Source of the DNA: Stomoxys calcitrans
Lineage: Eukaryota; Arthropoda; Insecta; Diptera; Muscidae
DNA length: 64,000 nt
Direction: 5' to 3'
NCBI RefSeq assembly: GCF_963082655.1
Contig: NC_081553.1
Coordinates: 45,489,859-45,553,858, forward strand
Under the pieces are notes generated by a model, which saw nothing but the letters and a program-made list of their open reading frames with translations, made no database searches and was not told where the DNA came from. This document shows positions 10,581 to 22,554 of the stretch, piece after piece; position 1 is the stretch's first letter, and every line of letters starts with the position of its first letter. Position numbers and translations under genes: made by a program.

Positions 10581-11797
10581 AAAATTTTTTTTTTTACCCT
10601 CCACCATAGGATGTGGGGTATACTAATTTCGTCATTCTGTTTGTAACTACTCGAAAAATTCGTCTGAGACCCCATAAAGTATATATATATATTCTTGATC
10701 GTCGCGACATTTTATGTTGATCTAGCCATGTCCGTCCACCCGTCTGTCCGTCCGTCCGTCTGTCCGTCCGTCTGTCTGTTGAAAGCACGCTTGCTTCTGA
10801 AGGAGTAAAGCTAGCCGCTTGAAATTTTGCACAAATACTTCTTATTAGTGTAGGTCGGTTGGGAATGTAAATGGGCCATATCGGTCCATGTTTTGATATA
10901 GCTGTCTTATAAACCGATCTTGGGTCTTGACTTCTTGAGCCTCTAGAGTGCCCAATTCGCATCCGATTGGAATGAAATTTAGCACGACGTGTTTTGTTAT
11001 GATATCCAACAATTGTGCCAAGTATGGTTGCAATCGGTACATAACCTGATACAGCTGCCATATAAACCGATCTTTGGTCTTGACTTCTTGAGACTCCAGA
11101 GGGCGCAAATCTTATCCGATTTTATTGAAATTTTGCACGACGTGTTTTGTTATGATATCCAACAACTGTGCCAAGTATGATGCAAATCGGTTCATAATCT
11201 GGTATAACTGTCATATAAACCGATCTTGGATCTTGACTTCTTGAGACTCCAGAGGGCGCAATTCTTGTCCCATTTTATTGAAATTTTGCACGTAGTGTTT
11301 TGGTATCACTTGCAACAACTACGCTGAGTATGGTTTAAATCGGTCCATAATTTGCTATAGCTCCCATATAACCGATCTGGAGTCTTGACTTCTTGAGCCT
11401 ACAGAGGGCGCAATTCTCGCCCGATTTGGCTGAAATTTTGTACAACGGCTTCTCTCATGACCTTCAACATACGTGTCTAATATGGTCTGAATCGATTAAT
11501 AGCTTGATACAGCTCTCATATAAACCTATGTCCCGATTTTGCTTCTTGAGCCCCTACAAGGCTCATTTCCTATCCGAATGGTCTAAAATATTACATAATG
11601 ACTTCTACAATGTTCAGTATTCATTTATGGTCCGAATCGGAGTATAACTTGATATAGCTTCAATAGCATAACAGTTCTTATTCAATGTTCTATGTTTGTC
11701 TAAAAAGAGATACCGCGCATAGAACTCGACAAATGCGATCAATGGTGGAGGGTATATAAGATTCCGTCCGGTCGAACTTAGCTCGCTCTTACTTGTT
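10581..11797 (+). mobile_element. Family A HINE-like element, complete
   Basis: The 5' end TTTACCCTCCACCATAGG emerges from a T run. (TA)n lies at about 10681-10690 and a (GTCY)n array at about 10728-10785. Tandem A units with CCATATAAACCGATCT follow, then AACTCGACAAATGCGATC, the inverted terminus GGTGGAGGGTATATAAG, a degenerate hairpin (TTCCGTCCGGTCGAA) and CTTACTTGTT at 11797. The T-run insertion fits the T/T insertion preference reported for Helentron-type elements. Confidence 0.85.
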
Positions 11798-11915
11798 AGA
11801 GGTTACTTCATAGTTTTTAGAGCGCACAACAAGCCGATTACTGGCTTAGGTGTATGTCCGTAGTGGCATGGGGCGAATTAATATATGCACCCTCTTTTCA
11901 ACCTAACCTAACCAT
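11798..11915 (+). mobile_element. Probable 3' UTR tail of a non-LTR element
   Basis: GCGCACAACAAGCC and GGTGTATGTCCGTAGTGGC lead to a terminal CAACCTAACCTAACC. This looks like the untranslated end of a non-LTR element, and it lies directly after the family A copy that follows the R1/LOA-like body. The simplest reading is one retrotransposon whose 3' UTR was interrupted at 10580. The assignment is by position and composition only. Confidence 0.4.
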
Positions 11916-12437
11916 TATTCGTGTAAAAAAAATTATATTTGTCACAAATGTTTGCAAAAATTATCATTAAAAAAACATGTAATATTGTCGTAAACAAAAT
12001 CCAATGTTTTCAGAAAACGAATTATTTTTTGTGTTAATTTTTTTTTTGTATATTTTCTTTATTCCCTGTCAATTTATTCAATTTTCATTTGTGAAGAAAT
12101 ATGACACATATTAAAAAAAAAAGAAGAAGTAAATAAATGATCCACCTATTCATTGTTAATTTAATTCAATATTTGTGTATTAAAAAAAAAAAAAAACAAA
12201 CAAGTGATCCGCACTTGACTCCCATTCATTTGGGAGACAAATGATGTTGAGATCCATACTGTTATTGTAAAATTAAATCAATATTTGCTTAATTAAATAA
12301 AATATATCTTAAAGTTGTTGCAAATGTTTATGCAAGTGTCGTTCTGAGATATAGCATTCAATCTAAGGAAATGTCTTGTTTTCAAAAGCAACTGTTTTGA
12401 TTTTTTTTATTAACTGTTATTTTTGTTTGAAATTGCC
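11916..12437. other. AT-rich upstream region of Kazal gene 2
   Basis: Very AT-rich DNA with A runs at about 12113-12126 and 12182-12196. No open frame or known repeat is seen. It probably contains the gene 2 control region, but no specific site can be named. Confidence 0.4.
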
Positions 12438-12445
12438 TATAAATA
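12438..12445 (+). promoter_or_regulatory. TATA box of Kazal gene 2
   Basis: TATAAATA is 64 bp upstream of the ATG at 12502. A start site near 12468 would leave a 5' UTR of about 34 nt. Confidence 0.7.
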
Positions 12446-12501
12446 TCTCGTGAAATACCATAAAAATATCTGGAAACAGCTTGAGAGTCACAAGTGAAAC
12501 G

Positions 12502-12845
12502 ATGAATTCAATTTCTTTGGTTTTAGCCCTTGCATTGGCCATACTATGCAGTCTTATGCAGGTGGAAGGCAATGCCACATGTCGTAGAATCTGCACCTTC
12601 GAATACGAACCTGTATGTGGTACCTTAAAGGGACCTGGTCCTCGCATTGACAGCTGCACTTTTGGTAATTTGTGTGCCTTTAAGGTACACAAATGCATAA
12701 CGCAACATCGTAAGTTTTTCATTAGAATTATTTATTTTAACTTAAAAAAAAACTGTTTAATTTTATTTTCTTTCCAGCCTGGACTCACTCCGATGGTCGT
12801 TGTCGACGGGACAATCCCAATTGTGATGAGATAATAAGATCTTAA
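12502..12845 (+). CDS. Secreted eight-cysteine Kazal-type peptide, gene 2
   Basis: Exons 12502-12709 and 12778-12845 flank a 68-bp GT-AG intron in phase 1 and give 91 aa. The signal peptide is residues 1-23 (SLVLALALAILCSLMQVEG). Cysteines are at 27, 31, 39, 52, 58, 65, 78 and 85, the same positions as in gene 1. Both genes also share EPVCG/NPVCG, the CTFxNLC block and PWTxSDGxC in exon 2, so they are close paralogues. The residue two after the second cysteine, where Kazal inhibitors hold P1, is Phe33, compatible with a chymotrypsin-like target, but this is inference. The first ATG after the TATA-predicted start is 12502. Without splicing, the frame would read through the intron and lose the conserved last two cysteines. 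Confidence 0.88.
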
Positions 12846-13130
12846 TCTGTAAAGTTATATATTATTTAATGAAAGTTATAAAAAATATATATTGTTGTAC
12901 TTGTATTACTTCTAAGTCCAAATGGAGGAGTTGTTTTTAAAGCCTTCCTAGAGTTACATGTCTGTCCCAACCCATTTTAGCCAATTTATCAACTACGGTT
13001 GCAATGAGAAGCACCCTCTGCTATGGTCATTAGGAAAATACGTTGTAAAATTTTTAGACGTAGTAATTTGCATTTTATTGACATAATACACTTGCGCAAC
13101 ATGTCAGTGGCACTAAGATTTAAATTAAAC
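12846..13130. other. 3' flank of Kazal gene 2
   Basis: AT-rich DNA with no canonical polyadenylation signal close to the stop and no other gene recognised. Confidence 0.35.
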
Positions 13131-13946
13131 TTTTTTTATACCCTCCACCATAGGATGGGGGTGTACCAATTTCGTCATGCTGTTTGTAACTCCTCGAAGT
13201 ATTCGTCTAAGACCCCATAAGGTATATATATTCTTGATCTCATGAAATTTTAAGTCGAACTAGCCATGTCCGTCCGTCTGTCTGTCGAAAGCACGTTAAC
13301 TTTCGAAGGAGTGAAGCTAGCCGCTTGACATTTTGCACAAATACTTTTTATTAGTGTAGGTCGGTTGGGATTGTAAATGGGCTATATCAGTCCGCATTTT
13401 GATATAGCTGCCATATAACCCGATCTGGGATCTAGATTTCTTGAGCCTCTAGAGGGTACAATTCTTGTCCGATTTGGCTGAAATTTAGCATGAGGTGTTT
13501 TATTACGACTTCCAACAACTGTGCTAGGTATTGTTCAAATCGGTTCATGACCTGATATAGCTGTCATATAAACCTATCTGGGATCTTGACTTCTTGAGCC
13601 ACTAGAGGACGCAATTATTATCCGATTTGGCTGAAATTTTGCATGAGGTGTTTTATTATGACTTTCAACAACTGTGCTAAGAATAGTTGAAATCGGTCCA
13701 TAACCTGATATAGTTGTCATATAAACCGATCTGGGGTTTTGACTTCTTGAGCCTCTACAGGAGGAATTCCTATCCGATTTGGCTGAAATATTGCATAACG
13801 TGTTTTGTAATGACTTCCAACAACTGTGTTAAGAATGGTTCAAATCGGTCTATAACCTGATATAGCTTCCATATAAGCCGATCTTGGGTCTTGACTTCTT
13901 GAGCTACTAGAGGGGGCAATTATTATCCGATTTAGCTGAAATTTTG
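13131..13946 (+). mobile_element. Family A HINE-like element, 3' truncated
   Basis: The 5' end TATACCCTCCACCATAGG, (TA)n at about 13221-13230 and the core CATGTCCGTCCGTCTG are followed by A units with GCTGTCATATAAACC. The copy stops near 13946, where text typical of family C begins. There is no hairpin on this side. Confidence 0.75.
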
Positions 13947-14558
13947 CCTTTATCGGGAGATCGACCTATATCTAAATATAGTCCGATCCAAACCATATTT
14001 GGGGCGGATGTCGGGGGACCTAAAATTACCTACTGTTTCAGCGAAATAGGGTAATAAATAGGGCTTTTATGGGCTTCGGACCCTTTATCGGAAAATCGCT
14101 CTATATGGCAGCTATATCTAAATACAGTCCGATCTAAACCATATTTGGATCATATGTTGGTAGGTCTCAAACTACTCACTGTTTTAAATTTCATCGAAAT
14201 CGGATAAAAACTAAAGCCTTTATGGGCTTCAGACCCTTTATCGGCAGCTATATCTAAACATAGTCCGATCTGAACCATATTTGGGTCCTATGTTAGGAGG
14301 CCTAAAACTACTCATCGTTTTAAATTTCTGCGAAATCGGTTAAAAAGTAAAGCTTTTATGGGCTTCAGACCCTTTATCGGCAGATCGGTCTATATGACAG
14401 CTTTATCTGAATATAGTCCGATCTGAACCATATTTGAGTCAGATGCTGGGAGGCCTGAAATTTCAGCAAAATCGGATGAAAAATGACATTGATATTTCAT
14501 TGTGTTGCAAACGGAATGACTAAATGAATATACCCCCTATCCTACGCTGGTGGTCACA
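13947..14558 (-). mobile_element. Family C-related HINE fragment, fused to A
   Basis: Units with CTATATGGCAGCTATATC and the subfamily word GGGCTTCAGACCCTTTATC are also seen at about 1870-1890. The fragment ends at a reversed 5' terminus near 14558. The 3' hairpin is lost at the junction, so this is a back-to-front A/C chimera. Confidence 0.65.
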
Positions 14559-14862
14559 AAAAGTTCGGGATGACAAGTCAGTGCTACTAAATTGGTAAAT
14601 AAAAAACCTTTCGCAGGAGTTGAAAGTAAAAATAAATACGTATGTGCACGAAAACTTTTTCTGCCAAATGTAGGTCGTCAATAGTAAAATGATTCTAACA
14701 TCGTAATTTGTAGCTGGGGATTTTTGCAATTTTTCATATTTACTCATTAGTTGGAGGGTTTACTTGGTTGAGTAATTTATTTGTGATTTAATCGATGATC
14801 ATTCATTAGTTGAGCAGCAAATAAATTGCCATGCATGGCATTGTTTTTCCCACAGTTGCAAA
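14559..14862. other. Upstream region of Kazal gene 3
   Basis: No strong TATA box is visible. A perfect 14-bp palindrome TGCCATGCATGGCA spans 14827-14840. A pyrimidine tract followed by CACAG (14845-14855) just before the ATG looks like a 3' splice site, so a 5' UTR intron is possible. Confidence 0.45.
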
Positions 14863-15194
14863 ATGAAATTTCTCGACTACACTTCAATCGCATTCTTTGT
14901 TCTGATCATCGTTGCAGTGGCGCAAGGTGCCTCATTTGGACGCCCACCACTCTGCCAAGACAATGTCTCAGTACTGTGTAGTTCCGAAGGTGGACCAACC
15001 GTCTATGCCATTGACAATGGAAGCTGTACGACATTTGCAAATCGTTGCCTTTACAATGTCTTCAATTGCATGAGATATCGTGAAGGGAAAGCACGTAAGT
15101 TAGCATAGGAATATAATTTTTATTTGGTAACGTTTTAATTGTCATGTTTTTCCTATTTACAGTCATGCAGGAAGTTGACAGCTGTGGCATTTAA
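14863..15194 (+). CDS. Divergent Kazal-like secreted peptide, gene 3
   Basis: Exons 14863-15094 and 15163-15194 are joined over a 68-bp GT-AG intron in phase 1 and give 87 aa. The signal peptide is residues 1-22 (YTSIAFFVLIIVAVAQG). Cysteines are at 31, 39, 55, 62, 69 and 85. Compared with its paralogues it has lost the first and last of the eight cysteines, the PVCG motif (here SVLCSS) and the Trp of exon 2. It keeps CX7C, the C-TTFANRC block, CX6C, a final C and the intron position. That makes it a diverged member with six cysteines in an atypical arrangement, and no inhibitory function is claimed. The first Met is used. The short exon 2 makes the 3' end the least certain part. Confidence 0.75.
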
Positions 15195-16032
15195 TTTGTA
15201 AGAACCCTTCAAGGGTTTCACTAAATTTGCTTATTGAAAAAAAAATAGTGTTCAGATGTTTTATGCTTAAAAATTGTTTTTTATAAATTGTGCCAAAATC
15301 AAAATCAAATTTTAGTTCATTTTATTACATTTAAAGAATTTCATAAAACAAAATGCCTTCATGGAAAATGTCAGGGATTCAATGTTTGGCAATGCTTTAA
15401 AAAACCATGCAAATCGAATAATATTTTGTTTTTAACAAAACAACAAAGAGTCATGAGGACTCTCTCATACTTGGTGGCAGTATCTAATAATCGCGGTGAA
15501 AAAAGAACTGCATTTTGTGGTTTTATTTCAAAGAGAACTATTTATGAACTAGTAGGCAGCCTGTCTAAAAAGTACACTTGTCAACATTTACTATTAGCTC
15601 GAGTCTTTTGGGTGTTAAGTGTTATCTCCGTTTACTATCAGAATCACTTCGGAGGTTTATTTGCCAACTAAGGTTACTGTAACTTCTGAAGAATAACCGC
15701 CACGGTGTTGCCCATTTGATTCCTCAATAGCCTTTCTCTAGATCCGAATATTATACTAATATACACTCTAGTACCATATAATAAGGAGGACACATTTATT
15801 GATTCGCAGGTATTGAGGTAGTGTAAGGTATTATACATATATCGCCAGCATTAGAAGGGGATAAAAAACCTCTTACGTGATTTTTCCGGGTTGATAGGGT
15901 CAATATGTTTCAAAATGCAAATAAAACAAGGTTATTTCATCCTTTTCTTGACGTTTCGTCGGCTTTTGACAGTGAAACAAAACAAGAAACATGCGTGAGC
16001 TGTTAAAACCAGAGTTGCCAAGAAGATAATAG
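15195..16032. other. Intergenic region after Kazal gene 3
   Basis: Mostly single-copy DNA. A 127-codon open frame beginning with TTG at 15288 has no signal peptide, domain or conserved motif and is not called. Near 15835-15890 the words ATCGCCAGCATTAGAAGGGG resemble the middle of the SINE at 1201-1520, so a decayed SINE remnant is possible. Confidence 0.4.
15815..15890 (-). mobile_element. Possible decayed SINE remnant
   Basis: About 60 bp align by eye with 1370-1440 of the intact SINE (GCCAGCAT...GGGGATAAAAAACC). The box A/box B head is missing and no duplication is visible. Confidence 0.3.
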
Positions 16033-17376
16033 CTAACAAGTAAAAGCGTGCTAAGTTCGGCCGGGCCGAATCTTATATACCCTCCACCATAGAGCGCATT
16101 TGTCGAAATGTGTTCAAATTTTGACAAATTTTGTTCAGCGATGAGGCTCATTTCTGGTTGAATGGCTACGTAAATAAGCAAAATTGCCGCATTTGGAGTG
16201 AAGAGCAACCAGAAGCCGTTCAAGAACTGCCCATGCATCCCGAAAAATGCACTGTTTGGTGTGGTTTGTACGCTGGTGGAATCATTGGACCGTATTTTTT
16301 CAAAGATGCTGTTGGACGCAACGTTACGGTGAATGAACACATTTCGAACCGAACACTGATTTTGGTAATAAAATTCAATGATTTGCAAGCGTTGCTCGTT
16401 AGTAAGTCTATTCATGATGAAATGTCAAAGCATACTGAGCATCTTTCTCTTTGACACCATGTCTGAAATCCCACGTGATCTGTCAAATACTAATGCATGA
16501 AAATCCTAACCTCAAAAAAATCACCCTTTATATGTTGGAGACCTGTGTAAATTTCAGCCAATTCGAATAGGATTTCCCCCCTTTGGGAGCTCAAGAAGAG
16601 ATAGAGAGATCGATTTATATGGGAGCTGTATCGGGCTATAGACCGATTCAGACCATAATAAACACGTATGTTGATGGTCATGAGAGAATCCGACGTACAA
16701 AATTTCAGGCAAATCGGATAATAATTGCGATCTCTACAGGCTCAAGAAGTCAAGATCCCAGATCGGTTTATATGAGAGCTATATTAGGTTATGAACAAAT
16801 TTGAACCATACTTGGCACAGTTGTTGGATATCATAACAAAATACGTCGTGCCAAAAATTCATTCAAATCGGATAAGAACTGCGCCCTCTAGAGGCTCAAG
16901 AAGTCAAAACCAAAGATCGGTTTATATGACAGCTATATCAGGTTACGGACCGATTTGAACCATACTTAGCACAGTTGTTGGATATCATAACAAAACACGT
17001 CGTGCAAAATTTCATTCCAATCGGATAAGAATTGCGCACTCTAGAGGTTCAAGAAGTCAAGACCCAAGATCGGTTTATATGGCAGCTATATCAAAACATG
17101 GACCGATATGGCCCATTTACAATACCAACCGACCTACACTAATAAGAAGTATTTGCCCAAAATTTCAAGCGGCTAGCTTTACTCCTTCGGAAGTTAGCGT
17201 ACTTTCGACAGACAGACGGACGGACGGACAGACGGACGGGCATGGTTAGATCGATATAAAATGTCACAACGATCAAGAATATATATACTTTATGGGGTCT
17301 CAGACGAATATTTCGAATAGTTACAAACAGAATGACGAAATTAGTATACCCCCCATCCTATGGTGGAGGGTATAAA
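16033..17376 (-). mobile_element. Family A HINE-like element with a mariner-derived insert
   Basis: The 3' hairpin TTCGGCCGGGCCGAA is at the left and the reversed 5' end CCTATGGTGGAGGGTATAAA at the right. A short GTCY core appears in reverse near 17205-17240. The terminal unit is interrupted by the fold-back element at 16107-16528. Confidence 0.8.
16107..16528 (+). mobile_element. Fold-back derivative of a mariner-like transposon, copy 1
   Basis: Plus-strand codons from about 16131 to 16343 encode a DDE-transposase segment (FSDEAHFWLNGYVNKQ, CRIWSEEQPEAV, LPMHPEKCTVWCG, GGIIGPYFFKDAVGR). The frame then runs straight into a reversed copy of the element's own end (16344-16528), which finishes in the terminal sequence CCTCAAAAAAATCACCCTT before TA. 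The left terminal repeat is deleted. It is non-autonomous, and the same internal join is present in the copy at 34742-35338. Confidence 0.75.
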
Positions 17377-18775
17377 AAACCACCCTTTATATTATAATTT
17401 TCGACATTTACTAAAAAAACCAGATAATTTTATTGTAGTTGCAATAACTAATGGTAATGGTTTTGATTTCTTTACACATTTGTTTGTCAATATGCCACCC
17501 TATAATTTGCGGTCATCAACAAATATGGTGTTATATCCCGGATATAAGCATTTTAACGGTTATCGCCCCGTTGAAAAATGCAAAATAAATGTACAGTTCC
17601 AACTGAAATGAAATTTCAAATCAGTCTTTTTTTTTTGAAGTAACGCCCCAAAACAAAGGTTCAAACGCAATTTGAGCGAATAAATCAATCGCCAGACAGC
17701 CACGCATAACAACATCGAGCCGAGTAAACGATGGTGAACTGAATATTAAAGAGTCCTAAGTGCAAAACTAATGGCCACAATCACCACATACTCGATATGT
17801 ACCCCGTCGCTAAGTTGAATTCCTGTTGGGACACATATGACTGACCACTTTGGGCTGATATAATCTCAATCACTCACTCAACCAGCATAGACATATTCAC
17901 CAAACATTTTCACCATCCCAATTATCGCCAGCAGCAGCAGCAACAGCGCCATGGAATTGGAATGAGTAAAAGCTAAGTAGAAATTGGTAATTTATATACT
18001 TTTAATGGAGAATACATCATTACTTTGGATGTCTTAAATTTAATGCCTTGTCATTATGAAATTAAAAAAATAAAACAAAAAAAAAAAAAAAAAACTGAGA
18101 AGAAATGATGTTTGTTTAGCTACATTTAAAGTTAACATCGAAATATTTTTACAGTTTCTCTGAAGCGTTGTAATCAGTTCAAATTCGCAATTAGGGAAAG
18201 ATTTAAGTGGATTGATTCAAAATTGGAAATTGAGGGATTGAGAAGAGATTTTAAAATATAACGCACAATAAGCGTTTGACATAATGTGAGATCTATGCGA
18301 AAATATTTGAACCGTGAAGAAAAAAATAAGGAAGTATTATATCAGAAGTTTGGGCAATGCAAGATCTAAAATATGTCAACCAAAATTATATAAAATAGGA
18401 AATAAATAGAATTGATATTTAGCGAAGGAGAACAACTTTTTTCTTTTAAATCTACCAAAGAATTTCCTTTTCTTTCACAAATAACATTATAGGTGAAGTT
18501 TACCAATAAACTGTACTTTCGAGAAGTTTTGAAAGCGAAATTGAAGGTTTGGTCTCTATGGCGTCTAGTTAGATTATACAGGGTAGCTGTCACGAAGTGT
18601 TCTCACTGGTATATCTATTAAACTAGAAATTACTACTACACCCAACGAAATTAGTCTGCTAATACAAGAAAAAAAATTTGCCAATTTTGGGGGTTAATTT
18701 TTTGTTTAAAAGCATAACTGTAATTGTAGTAGTTATTTATTTTGTCTGCTGTTATATAAATTCATTCAAAAACCA
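17377..18775. other. Single-copy region without a convincing gene
   Basis: Contents include an open frame to 17611 that starts inside the preceding element and has no definable domain, a CAGCAG run near 17930-17945 and an A run near 18078-18095. A TACACCCAACGAAATT-led fragment at about 18636-18775 is similar in reverse to 8780-8908. No RNA gene is seen. Confidence 0.35.
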
Positions 18776-20053
18776 GTAAGGAAAGGCAAAAGTCGGACGG
18801 TGTCGACTATATAGTACCCTACACCACCTGGTGCATGTAGTACTTTTAACATGTAGAACTTATCGCAAAATACAGTCAGACTTTAATTTGGATACCAATT
18901 CAAGTAGCAGTTTAGAACCTTGTAAGATTTTCCTACCATACGACAAGAGATTTGGATTGCCACATCTTTAAAAGGCCATATCGGATATAGGAGTTATATC
19001 GAAACTTGTGCCAATTTTAATGATACATACTGGGACATGAAATGGAACATCTCACGCCCTATATTGTAGAGATGTGACCAAAATTGTGGATTTTACTGCC
19101 TTAAAAGTCCAAATCGGAGAAATATACACAGTGGAGCTATATCTAAATCAGGACCGATTTTAATGAAATTTTGTGCACGTATTGGAACGTCAATTTAAAC
19201 GTCTCATGCAAAATCGGACGAAAATTGTGGATTCTACAGCCTTAAAAGGCCATGTCGGATGAACGATATATATGGGAGCTATATCTAAATCTAAACCGAT
19301 TTTTATGAAATTTTGCACACATATGAAAACGTCAAATGAAGCATCTCATGCAAAATTTTGTAAAGATCGGACCAAAATTGTGGCTTCTACAGCCTTAAAA
19401 GGCCAAATCGGATGAAAGATATATATGGAAGCTATATCTAAATCTGAACCGATTTCTATGAAATTTTGCACACATATGAGGACGTCAAATAAAACACCTC
19501 GCGCAAAATATTTTACAGATCGGACTAAAACTGTGGCTTCTACAGCCTTAAAAAGTCATATCACATGAAAGATATATATGGGAGCTATATCTAAATCTGG
19601 ACCGATTTTTATGAAATTTTGCACACATATGTAAATCTCAAATAAATTATCCAATGCTAAATTTTGTAAAGATCGGAGGAAAATTGTGACTTAATTTCCT
19701 TAAGTCACATGCGATATGGCCTTAAAAAGCCATATCGCATGAAAGATATATATGGGAGCTATATCTATATCTGAACCGATTTTTTTTTTTCAAAATCAAT
19801 AGCGTTTGTCCTTGGGCCAAAAAAGAGACATGTGCAAGATTTAATGACAATCGGACAACAAATACTATCTGCACTTTGATTACAAGAATACATGGACTCA
19901 CAGACGTCAGACAGACGTGGCTAAATCGAATCAGAAAGTGATTCTGAGTCGATCGGTAAACTTATCAATGGGTCTAGCTCTTCTCCTTCTTAGTGTTGCA
20001 AACAAATGTACAAATCTATAATACCCTGTACCACAGTGGTGGTGTAGGGTATA
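18776..20053 (-). mobile_element. Family D HINE-like element, near complete
   Basis: The 3' end has the hairpin region AGTCGGACGGTGTCGACT and ACCCTACACCACC at the left. Units with GGGAGCTATATCTAAATC have the word AGCTAT at 19277, 19430 and 19583, exactly 153 bp apart. A short core lies near 19900-19925, and the reversed 5' palindrome CCACAGTGGTGGTGTAGGG ends the copy at 20053. Confidence 0.8.
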
Positions 20054-20103
20054 ATGAGCAAAATTGTAGAAAAGTACAAAAAAAGTGCAAACAAATTTAC
20101 GTT

Positions 20104-21601
20104 ATTATACCCCCCACCATAGGATGGGGGTATACTAATTTCGTCATTCTGTTTGTAACACCTCGAAATATGCGTCTAAGACCCCATAAAGTATATATGT
20201 TCTTGATCGTCTTGATATTTTAAGTCGAACTAGCCATGTCCGTCCGACTGTCTGTCGAAAGCACTCTAACTTTTGAAGCAGTAAAGGTAGCCGCTTGAAA
20301 TTTTGCACAAATACTTCTTATTAGTGTAGGTCGGTTGGGATTGTAAATGGGACAAATCGGTCCATGTTTTGATGTAGCTGCGTATAAACCGATCTTGGGT
20401 CTTGACTTCTTGGGCCTCTAGAGGCGCAATTCAGGTCCGATTTGGGTGAAATTTAGTACGTAGTGTTTTGATATTACTTCCACCAACTGTGCTAAGTATG
20501 TTTTAAATCGGTTCATAACCAGATATAGCTGCTATATAAAACGATCTGGGGTTTTTACTTCTTGAGCTTTTAGAAGGCGCAGTTCTTATCCGATTTGGCT
20601 GTAATTTTGCACGTGATGTTGTGGTATCACTTCCAACATTTGTGCGAAGTATGGTTCAAATCGTCCATAACCTGGTATAGGTGCGATATAAACCGATCTT
20701 GGTTCTTGACGTCTTGAGCCACTGGAGGGCTCAATTCTCACCCGAAATGGCTGAAATTTTGTATGAGGTGTTTTGATATGACTTGTGATGAGTATGGCGC
20801 AAATCGGTACATAACCTGATATAGCTGCCATATAAACCGATTTGGCATCTTAACTTCTTCAGCCTCTAGAGAGAGCAATTATACATGACGTGTTTTATGA
20901 TATGACTTTCAACGACTGTGCCAAGAATGGTTCAAATCGGTCCACAACCTGGTATAGGTGCGATATAAACCGATCTTGGATCTTGACTTCTTGAGCCACT
21001 GGAGGGCACAATTCTCAGCCAAATTTTCTGAAATTTTGTATGAGGTCTTTTGATATGACTCCTGATGAGTATGGCGCAAATCGGTACATAACCTGATATA
21101 GCTGCCATATAAACCGATTTGGCATCTTGACTTCGTGATCCTCTAGAGAGAGCAATTATAATCCGATTTGGCTGAAATTTTGCACAACGGCTTCTCCCAT
21201 AGCTTTCAACATACGTGTGCAATATGGTGTGAATCGATCTACAGTTTGATACAGTTTCCATATAAACCGATCTCCCGATTTTGCTTCTTGAGCCGCGAAT
21301 CGGACTCGAAATATAGTCTGATTCGGTCTATTGCCTGATACAGCTCTCATATAAACCCATATCCCTATTTTACTTCTTGAGCCCCTGAAGCGCGCAATTC
21401 TTATTCGAATTGGCTGAGATTTTACGCAATAATTTCAACTATGGTCTCCAACTATCAATTCAATTATGGTTCGAATTGGACCAAAACGTGATATAGCTAT
21501 CCTTTGTTTTTCTACAAAAAGATAAAGAACTCGACAAATACGATCCATGGTGGAGAGTATACAAGATTCGGCCCGGACGAACTTACCACGCTTATACTTG
21601 T
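20104..21601 (+). mobile_element. Family A HINE-like element, complete
   Basis: The 5' end TATACCCCCCACCATAGG, (TA)n and a short GTCY core are followed by many A units with CATATAAACCGATTTGGC or ...CTTGG. The copy ends with the inverted terminus and a degenerate hairpin TTCGGCCCGGACGAA near 21568. Confidence 0.8.
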
Positions 21602-21621
21602 ATAGGTTAAAATGTGTATCC

Positions 21622-22554
21622 CTTTTTATACCCACCACCATAGGATGGGGGTATACTACTCTAGTCATTCCGTTTGTATCACATCGAAATACTAACCTGC
21701 GACCCCATAAAATATATATATTCTGAATCCTCTCGACATTCTTATTCGATCTAGCCATATCCGTCCGTCCGTCTGTCGAAATCACGGAAGCGGTCGAGCA
21801 CGTAAAGCTAGCTGCTTGAAATTTTGCACAGATACTTTTTATTGATGTAGGTCGTTGAGGATTGCAAATAGGCCCTATTGGTTTAGATTTGGATATAGCT
21901 TCCATATAAACCGATCTCCCAATTTGACTTCCTGAGCTTCTGGAAGCCGCAATTTTGATACGATTTGGCTGAAATTTTGCAAAAAACATTCTGTTATAAC
22001 CTCCAACAACTATGTTGAGTACGGTCCAAATTGGTCTATAACCTGGTATAGTTCCCATATAAGCCGATCTCCCGATTTGACTTCTTGAGCCCTTACAAGC
22101 CGTAATTTTTGCCCGATTTGGCTAAAATTTTGCATGTGGTGTCCTGTTATGACTTCCAACAATTGTGCCTAGTACAGTCTAAATCAGTCTAAAACCTGAT
22201 ATAGCTCCTATATAAACCGGTCTCCCGATTTGACATCTGAAGCCCTTACAAGCGGGAATTTTTGCCCGATTTGGCTGAAATTTTGCATGCGGTGTTCAAC
22301 AATGACTTTCAACAACTGTGTTAAGTACGGCCCAAATCAGTCTATAACCTGATATAGCTCCCATGTAAACCGGTCTCTCTATCATCCTTGTTCGGTTCCT
22401 AGAAGCTTTAATTTTTGCTAGTTTGACAGAAGTTTGGTATGTAGAATAAAATCGTGACCTACAACAAAATTTATTTTGCATAAATTTTTAGCCGAATCCA
22501 TGGTGGTGGGTTCCCAAGATTCGGCCCGGCCGAACTTAGCACGCTTTTACTTGT
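21622..22554 (+). mobile_element. Family B HINE-like element, complete
   Basis: The 5' end TATACCCACCACCATAGG is followed by the core CATATCCGTCCGTCC, B units with AAGCCG(C/T)AATTTTTG, the B-specific 3' region CTAGAAGCTTTAATTTTTGC, the inverted end GGTGGTGGG and the hairpin TTCGGCCCGGCCGAA near 22520. It directly follows a family A copy in the same orientation. Confidence 0.85.

Noticed and set aside
15288..15671. 127-codon open frame after Kazal gene 3
   Set aside because: It begins at TTG, has no signal peptide, domain or splice context, and its composition is like surrounding intergenic DNA.
17360..17611. 83-codon frame containing FNGYRP, reminiscent of fly DUF1091 proteins
   Set aside because: Only a six-residue resemblance. 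It starts inside the end of a family A element and lacks the conserved cysteine and following block, so the match is too weak to call.
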